The position numbers and the translations under genes were made by a program. 64,000 nucleotides of DNA from an uncultured Eubacteriales bacterium (lineage in GTDB: Bacteria; Bacillota; Clostridia; Lachnospirales; Cellulosilyticaceae), in the NCBI GenBank assembly GCA_900551325.1, contig URVM01000002.1, forward strand, positions 248,001-312,000, read 5' to 3'. Positions 9,694-19,103 of the stretch are shown piece by piece (the first letter of the stretch is position 1; the number at the start of each line of letters is the position of its first letter). A model generated the notes under the pieces. It was not told where the DNA came from, did not search any database, and saw nothing but the letters and a program-made list of their open reading frames with translations.

Positions 9694-10242
9694 ATGAAGA
9701 AAGTTTTATTAGGAATACTATTGATCTTACTTGGAGGGGTAATAAGTATAAAAAACTATATGATTGAATTAACACCTAATTTTATAGGTTCATTGCTTTT
9801 ATTATTAGCCTTAAGAGAGTTCAAAATTAAAGATAGAAATTTGACATGGTCACTTTGGATTTTAACAGGGATATACTTGTTAAATTACATAATTTCAGTA
9901 GTTAATCCTAGTGTTGTGCCTATTCAGTTACATCCGATATTAACAGGAGGTTCTCTTTTGTGGGGGGTATATATAGCAATTAAAATAGTAGATCAGGCAA
10001 AGTTTAACTATGAGGAAACTTCTAGGCGTAATCTAAAGTTAATTCATAAGTGGTTTAATTTTCTTTTAGTGGTTTCGGTATGTATAGCTGCTTGCATAAT
10101 AGGAATCCTATCAACTCAAGGAGCTATAAACTTAATATGTGTGTGGATATATACTATTGGAGCTTTTATGGGATCAATAGCAAGGTATGCCCTCGTGTAC
10201 TTATTTTACAAAGAATTAAAACTTGAAAAAACAGTGATTTGA
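9694..10242 (+). CDS. multi-spanning membrane protein with TPNFIG motif
   Basis: 182 residues, five to six predicted membrane segments, and the motif ELTPNFIGSLLLLLAL near residue 27. The convergent neighbour at 10,277-10,882 has the matching DITPNFIGTLLILWA, and the 11,573-12,154 protein is similar in size and layout. The three may be distant paralogues. Function unknown. The ribosome site AAGGAGGGG precedes the ATG. Confidence 0.7.
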   Translation: MKKVLLGILLILLGGVISIKNYMIELTPNFIGSLLLLLALREFKIKDRNLTWSLWILTGIYLLNYIISVVNPSVVPIQLHPILTGGSLLWGVYIAIKIVDQAKFNYEETSRRNLKLIHKWFNFLLVVSVCIAACIIGILSTQGAINLICVWIYTIGAFMGSIARYALVYLFYKELKLEKTVI

Positions 10243-10276
10243 GTTTTCTACACTACAAAGGGTCCTTTGTTGTTTA

Positions 10277-10882
10277 CTAAATTCTTGAGTAATTACCATT
10301 TTTAGATGTTATAAAGAATAAAAATATCAACATAACACTACTTGCGAACTCTAATATTGCAGATAAAAAAATCATTGTTCCAACTCCTAATACAAAAGCT
10401 TGTGAAATAGGACCTATAACAACAGTTGCTTGTGATGCAATTATAGAGCACATATTTGCTAGTGTTAAGGTAATCCATAAGATATACCATTTAATATTTT
10501 TACGCAAATACCCGGCGTTCTTTTCAATTGTCGTGAGTATTTTAATGATTAAATATAGCGAATAGTGAATTGCTATAAAATCTATCCACATATATAATGC
10601 ATGAAACCATACTATCTGCTTGCCTATAAAGGCAAATAATAATATTATAAATGCTACTACAAACCATCCTGTCAGTAGTTTAAATTTTAAATATATCTTT
10701 TTAAACATTTCATCAGAGGAATTGTAAGTATTTATCGCCCATAAAATTAGCAAGGTCCCTATAAAATTGGGCGTTATATCAAAGGGCATCTCTCTAATAA
10801 AAAACACTTGAGATATTGTAAGAAATATTCCTCCTAAACATATTTTACCAATTGAGTTATTTAAAACATTTGTCTTATTCAT
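10277..10882 (-). CDS. multi-spanning membrane protein with TPNFIG motif
   Basis: 201 residues with about six membrane segments and DITPNFIGTLLILWA at residues 34-48. It is convergent with the related gene ending at 10,242 and a short AT-rich stretch separates them. The function is not known; regulation or signalling roles cannot be assigned. Confidence 0.7.
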   Translation of the reverse strand: MNKTNVLNNSIGKICLGGIFLTISQVFFIREMPFDITPNFIGTLLILWAINTYNSSDEMFKKIYLKFKLLTGWFVVAFIILLFAFIGKQIVWFHALYMWIDFIAIHYSLYLIIKILTTIEKNAGYLRKNIKWYILWITLTLANMCSIIASQATVVIGPISQAFVLGVGTMIFLSAILEFASSVMLIFLFFITSKNGNYSRI

Positions 10883-11187
10883 TTAATTCCTCCACCTATA
10901 TAATTAACACTGTACTGTTTCTTATAAGTCTAACATCCCCGCGAACAGTGTTCAACAAATTCTGAACCATCTTCTTTCATTTGTGTGGAAGAAGGCTCAC
11001 CAGTTATTTCTAGGATTTTAATGCTAGTATATACTTTATTAAAATCAACCAGGAAATACTTGGAGTTAACCTCAAAAGGACCTGTTACAAATATATAATT
11101 TTTTTAGAAAGATAGTTTACAATTCATCCATATCAAACGTCATGTTAACAACATTAAAAACAAAAAATAACAATAGAGGTGCAAGTT

Positions 11188-11466
11188 ATGAAAAGTAAAA
11201 TACAGAATTATCAAGTACTGGATTAAGAAATTTTAGGGATTTAGTTATAGACATTCAAGATGCTAAAGGTAACACAGATGCAGTCGTAGGAATCTTAGTG
11301 GATCTCTTAGGAGTTATGGGATGGTCTTTATCTTACAAGGGTTGTATTAACATATAAAACTGAATATATTTTAGGAGGAGAATGGTACGACGATCTAAAC
11401 TTTGAAGTTGTTGGCATTAAAGAAACATGGGATGTTCTGTGGATAGCGCTACAAAGAAAGAGTTGA
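11188..11466 (+). pseudogene. broken gene of unknown family with two frameshifts
   Basis: A ribosome site (AGAGGTG) and ATG at 11,188 start MKSKIQNYQVL. The coding sequence then continues in a second frame (GLRNFRDLVIDIQDAKGNTD) and ends in a third (EYILGGEWYDDLNFEVVGIK, stop at 11,466). Joined, this gives about 90 residues of an unrecognised protein. A strong terminator follows. The rest of 10,883-11,572 shows nothing else. Confidence 0.5.
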
Positions 11467-11497
11467 GGTGTTAATTAATCCCCCAACTCTTTCTTTT
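11454..11497 (+). terminator. strong terminator after the broken gene
   Basis: AAAGAAAGAGTTG pairs with CAACTCTTTCTTT, followed by a T-rich run. Confidence 0.7.
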
Positions 11498-11572
11498 ATA
11501 TAATTATTGTAATATTTCAATTTATAGCATAAACTTGTAGATAGATTTTTAAAAAATAGGGTTGGTGGTAAA

Positions 11573-12154
11573 ATGAAATATGTTGATGAAGAACTTTTTC
11601 TAAGGGGGATCGCCATGTGGTGCTTGTACTCACTTGTTGGTACCTTCTTCGCTCCACAGTTAGAGTTCTTAGCAGGATTATTGGGGACAGTATTGTTTAT
11701 TATTTCACTGAAAGATGTTAAACAAAAGGAGCCTAAATTAGAATCAGTAAAAAATAGGTTAAAATTCATGACCTATGTCATTGTTGGAATAGCAGTTATA
11801 GACTTTATTCTGGGCAGAATCTCTATACAAAATATTTCAACTAGGGAAATATCAGCAATCATAACTTCAGTAGAGGTGGCTGTGGGGTTATATGTTCTAA
11901 GATTAGGTATCGAAATGTTAGGAGTTGAAGCTAATACAACAAGTAACGCCTTACAAATAAATAAATTACAAAGTGCATGGTCAACTAGTGCTATTGTGAT
12001 GGCATCAGTGTACGGCTTCTATTTTATAATGCTATTTATAATGGGTAACTTTGCCCTAATTATATTGATGCAAGGATTAGTCAATGTTTCGTATGCTTTA
12101 ATAAAAATATCATTCCTTGTCTTATTCCGTCAGGAGCTAAAAACAAAGAAATAG
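11573..12154 (+). CDS. multi-spanning membrane protein of unknown function
   Basis: 193 residues with five or six membrane segments. Its N-terminal region (LEFLAGLLGTVLFIISLKDV) lines up in position with the TPNFIG segment of the two membrane proteins at 9.7-10.9 kb, which suggests distant relationship rather than proof. The start follows GTTGGTGG, a weak ribosome site. A clear terminator follows. Confidence 0.65.
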   Translation: MKYVDEELFLRGIAMWCLYSLVGTFFAPQLEFLAGLLGTVLFIISLKDVKQKEPKLESVKNRLKFMTYVIVGIAVIDFILGRISIQNISTREISAIITSVEVAVGLYVLRLGIEMLGVEANTTSNALQINKLQSAWSTSAIVMASVYGFYFIMLFIMGNFALIILMQGLVNVSYALIKISFLVLFRQELKTKK

Positions 12155-12185
12155 TACATATATAATAATTCTTTTATACTATAAA

Positions 12186-12228
12186 AATAGGTTGGGTAAT
12201 GTGAGGCATTATCCAACCTATTTTTTAT
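12186..12228 (+). terminator. rho-independent terminator
   Basis: ATAGGTTGGGTAATG pairs with CATTATCCAACCTAT around GTGAGG, followed by a T run. It closes the 11,573-12,154 gene. Confidence 0.85.
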
Positions 12229-12309
12229 TAGTTTTTCTACGGAGACCTATCCGTAAGTCTGAAATCAATTATGAATAGTTGCTGTAGAACATTTATACTC
12301 ATTGGCCAA

Positions 12310-12490
12310 TTCTTGACAAGTAGATCCCCTGATACGCTTCTATCTTATTCCCTGTGTTTCTATCTATAAATTTACCATTTGGTAAAGGCATATTATCTCT
12401 TCTTTGCTTTATGTTTATAGATTTCTCATATACTAAATATATTTTAATCTCAATAGGTATAGGACATTTAGCACTTGAGAAATAAACTTC
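12310..12490 (-). pseudogene. 3' fragment of an unrecognised gene
   Basis: A minus-strand open stretch without start codon or ribosome site reads EIKIYLVYEKSINIKQRRDN and RNTGNKIEAYQGIYLSRIGQ then stop. It may be the C-terminal remnant of a larger protein; a polymorphic toxin tail is possible because an Imm1-like gene lies next to it. This is inference only. It accounts for most of the gap 12,155-12,525. Confidence 0.3.
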
Positions 12491-12525
12491 TGGTATGGAT
12501 AGCGAAAAAGCTTATTTCTAAGTAT

Positions 12526-12915
12526 CTATGAACTGTACCATTTAATAATATTTGACAAGGATTCAGTTAAGATTATTTGAATAAGTACTTCTATTGCAAT
12601 ATCAATCGGAATAAGATTGTGTTCTCTGCAATCAAAAGGAATAAAATTTTTTCTATCAAACGTAATAATGTTATTTGCTGCTCCTTCATGATAACTTATC
12701 ATTGTATCCTCATTTGTGTTCTTGTTAGCAAAAACTAATAATAACCTATCATGCTTATCACCTACCCCAACTTCAATCATAATACTATTAAACATGACTG
12801 TTACTATCTGGAGTTCATGTTCTTTACACTCATTATGAGCCTCAATTATTTTTTGGATAACTTCTTTTGCAGTATTAAAAGGTATAAAGTTACCCTCATA
12901 TATAATCTCATACAT
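12526..12915 (-). CDS. Imm1-like immunity protein (tentative)
   Basis: 129 residues from the ATG at 12,915, chosen because AAGGAAG lies 8 bases upstream. The central VGVGDKHDRLLLVF, the later ISYHEG and the C-terminal LIPIDIAIEVLIQI follow the pattern of Imm1 immunity proteins (VGxG, YxSxG, VPxxxAxxAxxEF). If right, it would neutralise a secreted toxin of a rival or sibling. No intact toxin gene is adjacent, so it may be an orphan. Confidence in the family is moderate. Confidence 0.45.
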   Translation of the reverse strand: MYEIIYEGNFIPFNTAKEVIQKIIEAHNECKEHELQIVTVMFNSIMIEVGVGDKHDRLLLVFANKNTNEDTMISYHEGAANNIITFDRKNFIPFDCREHNLIPIDIAIEVLIQIILTESLSNIIKWYSS

Positions 12916-13093
12916 AGAACAATCTTCCTTTACCACTAATTTTTATTGAATTATTTATCTGCATTCTTGCATGAACTCAATGCATATAAAAATAAATTAA
13001 ATTACAAAAACTCTCATCATAGAGGAGGGTTTTGTAATTAGCCAAAATTCTTATTAATCAAGACCATCTCATAAAACATTTGGAATGTTTTGT

Positions 13094-13672
13094 TCACCTA
13101 AATAACCAGTTATTTGAAAATTTTATCTCCTCCGGTTTATAGTTATGGGTAGGAATAAAGTTCATGTGTAAGATATTATTTGTTTCCCACAAAAACCGAA
13201 TCCCTCCTATCACGAATTCTTTTTGAGGCTTAAAAACATTGCCATTCTCTCTAGGAAGTTCAATAGTTAGTGCGTTTCCTGCCTTTTTAATATAAATACT
13301 GCCTTTCTTTTTCTTAAAAATACCGAACTGCTCATGTATCTCTAAAACTGACCCTCCTCTTGGCTTACCTGTACTAATTTCTTTTAAGACTAATCGGTGA
13401 TGATAATCTGGCGAATAAGTGTAGTTATAATTAGCGTGCTCCCCAATTCTCAGTAATCCTGTCAACAGAATTACTCCAACTGCTACTAAGTAACTCCCTT
13501 TGACTATTTTTTTTAAGCTAGATTTTTTTTTGCTCAATACCCATCCTAGGTTAATAAAGAGTATGCCTATCAAATAACCATACCAATGATCTTTTAGTAA
13601 AGTAATTCCTGTAAGTCCTTTGGTTGTTAGTATAAAGAGTATCACTAATGAAAAAACTATTATTTTATTCAA
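13094..13672 (-). CDS. membrane protein of unknown function
   Basis: 192 residues. Three N-terminal hydrophobic segments (residues 4-85) are followed by a soluble beta-rich C-terminal half. Family not recognised. It is monocistronic between convergent and divergent neighbours. AAGGGGGAT upstream of the ATG serves as ribosome site. Confidence 0.6.
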   Translation of the reverse strand: MNKIIVFSLVILFILTTKGLTGITLLKDHWYGYLIGILFINLGWVLSKKKSSLKKIVKGSYLVAVGVILLTGLLRIGEHANYNYTYSPDYHHRLVLKEISTGKPRGGSVLEIHEQFGIFKKKKGSIYIKKAGNALTIELPRENGNVFKPQKEFVIGGIRFLWETNNILHMNFIPTHNYKPEEIKFSNNWLFR

Positions 13673-13886
13673 AAAAATCCCCCTTTTTTGTTATTATACC
13701 AACAAGAATAGGAAAATTCAATTTACAAGCTTTTATATATCTCTAACTAAAGAAAGGTTTATTTTGACACATATTTTCTTTTCATATAAAGGTATTTCAT
13801 AATATAAATTATTTAAATAGAATATTATCAATAATTTAATCCTCCTGTATTATAGTAATAGATATTTCTAGAAAGGATTTTATAAC

Positions 13887-14105
13887 ATGAATGTGTTAGA
13901 TAAAATATCAAATTCATATCTTATAAAAAAACTCACATCAGATCTGCGTCTTTACATCCTGTTTAATGCAGTTTTTTACATCTTCGCTCGCTCATTATAT
14001 GGCCTAGCTGGTGTGTTATGCCCAATTAAGCGTGATAGTAGATTGTGCACTATTGCATTTATACTTTTCCCTTTTATTCTCCTTCTTTTCGTAATCATGA
14101 CATAA
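13887..14105 (+). CDS. 72-residue membrane protein
   Basis: Two hydrophobic segments (YILFNAVFYIFARSLYGLAG and TIAFILFPFILLLFVIMT) and a ribosome site (GAAAGGA) before the ATG. Function unknown. The size and composition would also suit a small toxin of a type I system, but no antisense RNA was identified. Confidence 0.5.
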   Translation: MNVLDKISNSYLIKKLTSDLRLYILFNAVFYIFARSLYGLAGVLCPIKRDSRLCTIAFILFPFILLLFVIMT

Positions 14106-14285
14106 TTAATAAAAAGTTGCACAATTAACCAATTAGGTTAGCTGTATAATAGCCCCTCGGCATAACCTAAAAAGTAAGCTTTTTCGCCTGACGTCTTGCT
14201 GATAACTATTATCTGAATAGTAAACATTATTTTATTGTCTATGGTATAATAAACTAAACAGTAATATTAAGGGTGGTGAATACCT

Positions 14286-14735
14286 ATGAGGAAGATTAAA
14301 TATATAAGCTTTATAGCTTTAATTATGACAGTTTCTTTATTATCATACATTTCAAGTAAAGTTAGCCAAGAAGAAAAGGATCAATACATAATAAATGAAG
14401 ATAATGAATACAAGACAAATATTATTAAAGATAGCACCACATGGGTTAAGGACTTTAATATTGAGGATATTGACCTAGCAATAAATCATATAGATTACTT
14501 GCTATCAAACAACAATAATTCTTTTGACACATATATTCCAAAAGGAACAAGCAGGACTAAAGATTATCTCAAAGAAGTTAGGTCTATGTTACTAGTTGAT
14601 AATAAGTATACTGAAGTCACTTTCTTCATTGCCTTAGTCACAGTAGACATAGATGGAGAAACCTATCTAGCCCCTTTTGAGTCCAGAATTTTAGCAGCTA
14701 CACCTAAGAACGGTGAAAAAATATATCTTTTTTAA
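14286..14735 (+). CDS. exported or anchored protein of unknown function
   Basis: 149 residues with one N-terminal hydrophobic segment (YISFIALIMTVSLLSYIS) and a soluble C-terminal part. Not recognised. AGGGTGGTG precedes the ATG and a good terminator follows. Confidence 0.55.
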   Translation: MRKIKYISFIALIMTVSLLSYISSKVSQEEKDQYIINEDNEYKTNIIKDSTTWVKDFNIEDIDLAINHIDYLLSNNNNSFDTYIPKGTSRTKDYLKEVRSMLLVDNKYTEVTFFIALVTVDIDGETYLAPFESRILAATPKNGEKIYLF

Positions 14736-14767
14736 GAATACATTCTTCTTTATTTTTTGAACACTAA

Positions 14768-14809
14768 AACAACAGCTCTCAGGTGAAAAACTTGAGAGTT
14801 GTTGTTTTA
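14768..14809 (+). terminator. rho-independent terminator
   Basis: An AACAACAGCTCTCA-type stem around GTGAAAAAC with TTTTA at the 3' side, just downstream of the 149-residue ORF. Confidence 0.7.
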
Positions 14810-14888
14810 TATTAGGCAATTTCTGTTCATATTCATTTCATTTTGCAACCAACAAGTACATATTGGTTGGCACATATGAATCAAGAAA

Positions 14889-15012
14889 GATGGTAAAGCA
14901 ACAATCCATTATCACTTTACCATCTCTTCATTTAATAAGTAATTTTTATTTAATTTTTTTAATGACACGCAGGTCTCCACATAGGTTGTGTGTTGGTGGT
15001 AATCAAATAAAT
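14889..15012 (-). repeat. R3: divergent attachment-site-like repeat
   Basis: The minus strand reads the arm QHTTYVETCVSLKKLNK and ends in a stop inside a terminator stem (GATGGTAAAG at 14,889-14,898 with CTTTACCATC at 14,914-14,923). The tail YVETCVSLKKL matches the RlmD C-terminal motif HVETCVLLSKL but comes from a different rlmD version than R2 or R5-R8. Confidence 0.55.
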
Positions 15013-15057
15013 ATATGAGATATAAATTTATTCACCTAAAAATCTTCACAATTGATA

Positions 15058-15507
15058 CTAATCTAGTTGTCTAACTTTTAAACTACCTTTAATATTTTCA
15101 CCATTTGCAGAAGTAGTTATTTTTACATAATAAGTACTTTTTGAAGATCCTGCAAATGCTTCATAGTCGGATGAGTTAGCACTTACCTCATAAGATCCAA
15201 TTATGGTATCTTTGATTATTCCAATCTTATATAAACTTACTTTAACTGAATGCTTACTATCATTAGTGAAACTAACATTAATATCATTTGAGTTTCCAGA
15301 TGGTGTTCCAAATGTTCCTGTAGTATAAGTAGGGTTATCTACTGAGATATTATAAGCAGTATGTAATATTTCACGAGTTGACAAGCTGTTATTAACGACT
15401 TCAATACTTGTTGTATTTTCAGCATTTATTACAAATGCTGATGTAGCCATGCCTAAAACAGTTAAGCATACTAAACCTAAAACTAGAATCTTTTTATTTT
15501 TTTTCAT
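15058..15507 (-). CDS. secreted protein of unknown function
   Basis: About 149 residues from the ATG at 15,507, chosen for the GGAGG five bases upstream. A signal peptide (KKILVLGLVCLTVLGMATSA) precedes a Ser/Thr-rich beta protein. The family is not recognised. It is the only gene between repeats R3 and R4, so it forms the smallest one-gene cassette of the array. Confidence 0.65.
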   Translation of the reverse strand: MKKNKKILVLGLVCLTVLGMATSAFVINAENTTSIEVVNNSLSTREILHTAYNISVDNPTYTTGTFGTPSGNSNDINVSFTNDSKHSVKVSLYKIGIIKDTIIGSYEVSANSSDYEAFAGSSKSTYYVKITTSANGENIKGSLKVRQLD

Positions 15508-15708
15508 CTTTCCCTCCATTCCGCACTGCTTCGCTTGCGGCCAAATAATTCATTAAAGTTACAATCTATATTTTAAACTTCCTTAATTAATAAGGCTAAA
15601 GGCTATCCATATACTCTAAGGTGACAGGCACCTGACCATTTAAACATAACTTGATTTAGATTAAAGATAATTTCTCTTATCTTCTTTCATTAATGTTGTT
15701 CTAATAAA

Positions 15709-15833
15709 ATAGCTTAAAGTGATTATATACTTTAAGCTATAAATAATCTATATTTCCCTTAATTTTGCAACACTTTCTACATGAATTGTGTGCTGGTGGT
15801 AGTCAAAATTGATGTAGTTTGTTTACTTAGTAA
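15709..15833 (-). repeat. R4: attachment-site-like repeat, rlmD 3'-end tail with terminator
   Basis: The minus strand reads FDYHQHTIHVESVAKLREI then stop, an RlmD-type C-terminus (HVESV), followed by the terminator stem ATAGCTTAAAGT shared with R1. The mrr gene ends at 15,834, directly against the arm. The remainder of 15,520-15,708 holds a short palindromic GGTGACAGGCACCT element and nothing else recognised. Confidence 0.7.
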
Positions 15834-16743
15834 TTAACCTTCTAGATATTCATTAAATACATCCGTATCAATAGCTTTAATCTCAAACACCTTCTTAACA
15901 GTAACACCAAAATTATGTTCAATCATTAATTTTGTTAATTTTTCACCATCTATCAATATAATATGTTGGTGCTTCGCATACTCTGATGCCTGCTTTGAAA
16001 ATTTAGCAGTAGTAACAAATAACCCTTTACCACCTTTACCAGAAATAGCACCTACGAAATTCTGTACATCAGGTCTTCCTACTGTACTATCTAAACTCCA
16101 TTTTTTTGCTTGAATGTAAATTAGATTAAACCCAAGCTTATCCTCCATTATAATCCCATCAATACCTTCATCCTGAGTAATGGAAGTTGTCTTCCCAGCA
16201 TTTTCAAAAGCACCATACCCCATCTTTGATAGTAAATCAATGACCATCTGTTCAAATGCAGTAGGTGAAAGTTTCACAACTTCTCCTAAAAGATCATCTG
16301 CTAGACTTTTATTTATTTTTCTAAAAGACTCTTCAAATGTATCATCTGGAGTATCTTTTGTATCATTCACAGGCACATTAGCACTTTCCACATCTGCGGA
16401 TCCATTTTGGAATTCTTGAAAGCTTTCGAACTTCATTAAGTAATTACTATCAATAACGGCTGGATTATCTTTTAGCACATCTAACCCATCATTAGTAATA
16501 ATAAAAGTAGCTCTTGCAGGACTATCAATTAAACCGGCTTTTTTCAAGTATGTTCTTGCCCACCCAATACGATTAACAAACACAGTTTGCCTTCCACTAG
16601 GGAGCATTTCCAGAAGTTGTTCTTCTGTTAACTTAAAATATTTACTTACGTATTGTTTTAATTCTTTCAAAGTATGTTGTTGCCCATCTTTTAGATAATT
16701 CCAGGAAGGGTTTATGCATCTCATAATACTTTGGTAATTCCAT
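15834..16743 (-). pseudogene. mrr: Mrr-type restriction endonuclease, frameshifted near its start
   Basis: Mrr family type IV enzyme that would cut modified DNA. The winged-helix N-terminal domain (DGQQHTLKELKQYVSKYF, WARTYLKKAGL) and catalytic domain (DEGIDGIIMEDKL then IYIQAKKW, the D...QxK pattern) are intact. The true start seems to be the ATG at 16,743, which has AAGGAG upstream and gives MELPKYYEMHKPFLE, the usual Mrr N-terminus. That frame leaves the main frame at about 16,694-16,702, where GAATTATC has one T too many. Read from the in-frame ATG at 16,784 instead, the protein would have a garbled N-terminus and a poor ribosome site. Either a real inactivating insertion or a sequencing error. 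Confidence 0.75.
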
Positions 16744-16868
16744 TTAAATATCTCCTTTATCTTTCTGTTATGTTTATCATCCATCTCAATTTTTACTACT
16801 TCTATTATGTTCTCAACTTAATACGATTATTTTTCTTAGAACCTCTCTTATGAAATTAATTTACGTTG

Positions 16869-16901
16869 ACCTATATATACCATTTTAAGGTATATATAGG
16901 T
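16869..16901. promoter_or_regulatory. perfect 13-base inverted repeat, operator or terminator
   Basis: ACCTATATATACC and GGTATATATAGGT around ATTTTAA, in the gap upstream of mrr and downstream of the 58-residue remnant gene. The lack of a T run favours a protein-binding site. Confidence 0.5.
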
Positions 16902-16929
16902 ACTATGACTTATACTAAACATATACTCT

Positions 16930-17106
16930 TTATTTCATTACATATCTCGTCTGTCTACCACCTCCAACTTTAGTAATTAATCCTTGTTCTAATATTTCTT
17001 TTAATATATTAATTGCATGGGTTGTCCCAATTCCTAAAATCTCTTCATCGTCAGATCTTGCTATTTCTTTGAGCTCAACTGTTTCACTTTCATACAAGCT
17101 TGTCAT
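16930..17106 (-). pseudogene. internally deleted AlbA_2/winged-helix regulator
   Basis: Starts at the ATG at 17,106 (AGAAGGAGTGGC upstream). The first 15 residues, MTSLYESETVELKEI, match the N-terminus of AlbA_2 (Schlafen-type) ATP-binding regulators. The rest (THAINILKEILEQGLITKVG) matches their C-terminal winged helix, with the several-hundred-residue middle missing. A 58-residue product could still be made. A second broken copy lies at 28,440-28,678 with the same upstream operator. Confidence 0.55.
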
Positions 17107-17126
17107 GCCACTCCTTCTATCACTTT

Positions 17127-17156
17127 CTATCACTGAACTAACACAATAAGTGATAG
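17127..17156 (-). promoter_or_regulatory. inverted-repeat operator upstream of the AlbA-type remnant
   Basis: CTATCAC (17,127-17,133) faces GTGATAG (17,150-17,156), with a further CTATCAC half-site at 17,117-17,124. The same sequence (GAACTAACACAATAAGTGA) recurs at 28,703-28,741. Confidence 0.5.
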
Positions 17157-17184
17157 AAAGCAAGTTTTATATTCATTAGTTTAA

Positions 17185-18842
17185 TCATTCTATTTTACTA
17201 AGTTCATCAATAAATGCTGGTCGTCTTTTATGTTCCTTTTTAAATTTTTCAATAAGCATTTTAACATTTTGCTCATTTTCATATCTTCTATAGTCTGCAA
17301 TCATATAGCATACATCTTGATACATATTTCTAGAACATGCCTTTTCAGCTCTATTTTCTATGTTTTTTCTGTATAGTGCTAATACCTCATCACCATACGT
17401 ATTCATTAGTAGTTTAATATACTTTGATAGTGTATCTGGTTCTTTTCTAACAATATTCATGAGTTCTTCTATGTCATTCTCTTTTTCTACTAACTTTCTA
17501 AATATACTGTATTCTCCCGCTCCTGTTTTACCTCTTAATTCTTCCTTGAGATTACTATAAAAGTTATTATAATCTTCTTTATGGAGCTCTTTTAAGTCTT
17601 CATAGTACTCAAAATAACTTCTTAGTAGGAATTCTTTTCCTAAAGCTTTTTGATTTTTGATATCTCTTATTGCCTTATATGCGTCATATCTTGCCTTCTT
17701 CCACTTATCCAATCCCCACGTATGTTCTTTATTCTTTTCCTCCCCTTCAAGTGCTACTTGGATAGCCTTTTCATAGTCCTGCTTCTCCATAAGATTTTGT
17801 AAAAATTTTTCCCTAAACGTATCCATCTCTAGATGTTCTTCTATATACTGTTCAATTTCTTGTTGGGTACCATGATATTGTAATAATTCAAACAGCATCA
17901 CACTTATGGCCTCTATTGTATTACTGTCTGCACTTTCTAGTTGCTGACCTAGTTCTTTGTACAACATCTCTCTATATCTTGCATTAGACCCATAGATAAG
18001 CACACTTTGTAAAAGCTGTGTGCCATAATCTATCCATTCTTGAAATTTTTCCTCCTTTACCTTTTGAATAATCTTATGGATAATTTGCTCTTTAACTTGC
18101 TCATCATATGCTATACTCTCTGCTACAAATCCACTTATACGGCATAAAATATCATTGATAAACTCCCCCATAAATCCCGTATCATCCTCAATGTATTCAT
18201 ACAAAGCTATTCCCCTTTCAAGTAGTAACAATAACATATCTAATGCAAGCATTACTTTTTCTTCTGAGCCACTTAAAGGTTCTATATAGTGTACCAATTC
18301 CCACATCTTATCAATAAATTCATCTTCTCTTTCATAGTAAATGTAACCGCTTTCGCCTATATATTTATTTTCAATGGCATCTATCAAACGTTCCATTCGT
18401 TTCAATTCTTGAGTTGTATCTGTTTTTCCGTATTGTATTAATACTTTTTCCTCTAATGTCACATCCCTTTTGATAATTGGCAAAAGTAACTGAATTAATT
18501 GCTGTTTTGTAAGTATGTTCAGTACTTCCTCTATATTTTGTTTCTTTCTTATTGTTTGTTTCTCATCCTCATCATCTAAGTAGTCTTTAAGTTTATAATA
18601 AGCTGCTGCTTCATGCTTACACACCGGACCATAATCATAAGGGCAATTACAGTATGAATAAATAATTTTTTCATTGTCATCTAGCTTCACAGCTACCTGA
18701 TAATCTTCTGTTCCTTCCACTTCAAAAATATAGGTTCCATCTGTTTCTTGATAAATTCACTAATATGCTCATCTTCATAATAATCATAGCCTCTTCCTAA
18801 AATAATTCTATCTATAACTTCCTCAAAATCTCTAATAGTCAT
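17185..18842 (-). pseudogene. SWIM zinc-finger protein with a one-base frameshift
   Basis: The gene starts at the ATG at 18,842 (AGGAGAGAG upstream) with MTIRDFEEVIDRI. It leaves frame at about 18,741-18,750, where one base is missing in ATCAAGAAACAGATGG, and continues as DGTYIFEVEGTEDYQVAV to the stop at 17,185. The SWIM motif CNCPYDYGPVCKH lies early in the second part. The remaining 450 residues are helical and probably scaffold-like. SWIM proteins bind zinc and often DNA. A 3' remnant of a TOTE helicase sits just upstream, so the two were probably an operon. Confidence 0.75.
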
Positions 18843-18870
18843 AACTCTCTCCTTCTTTCTAAAAGTTTTC

Positions 18871-18944
18871 TTACTCATTCTCTTGATCTAAAGTTTGTCT
18901 TAGTTCTTCTGCTATTTCTATGCTATCAATTCTCATAATTATTC
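18871..18944 (-). pseudogene. 3'-end remnant of a second TOTE primase-helicase gene
   Basis: Minus-strand residues MRIDSIEIAEELRQTL and stop nearly match the C-terminus of the intact gene at 19,942-22,842 (MRIDSMEVAEELRQTL). Only about 23 codons remain, directly adjoining repeat R5. Confidence 0.75.
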
Positions 18945-19093
18945 ACACTCTACCTTTATCAAAAAAAATCAAGCCCCACAGGTTTTTAACCCCTGCAAGC
19001 CCTGATTTTACGTTCGTTATTTTACTAATTTCACAACCGTTTGGCAATGGATTGCGTGCTGTTGGTAGTCATAATTGATGTAGTTTGCTTCCC
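18945..19093 (-). repeat. R5: attachment-site-like repeat, rlmD 3'-end tail with terminator
   Basis: The arm (NYDYQQHAIH) runs into CQTVVKLVK and stop, then the AAGGGCTTGCAGGGG / CCTGTGGGGCTT terminator and the conserved edge at CACACTCTACC. The DUF6429 gene stops 11 bases before the arm. Confidence 0.75.
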
Positions 19094-19103
19094 TACTAAC
19101 CTT

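Noticed and set aside
13887..14105. Type I toxin
   Set aside because: Hydrophobic and small, but no antisense RNA or promoter pair could be supported.
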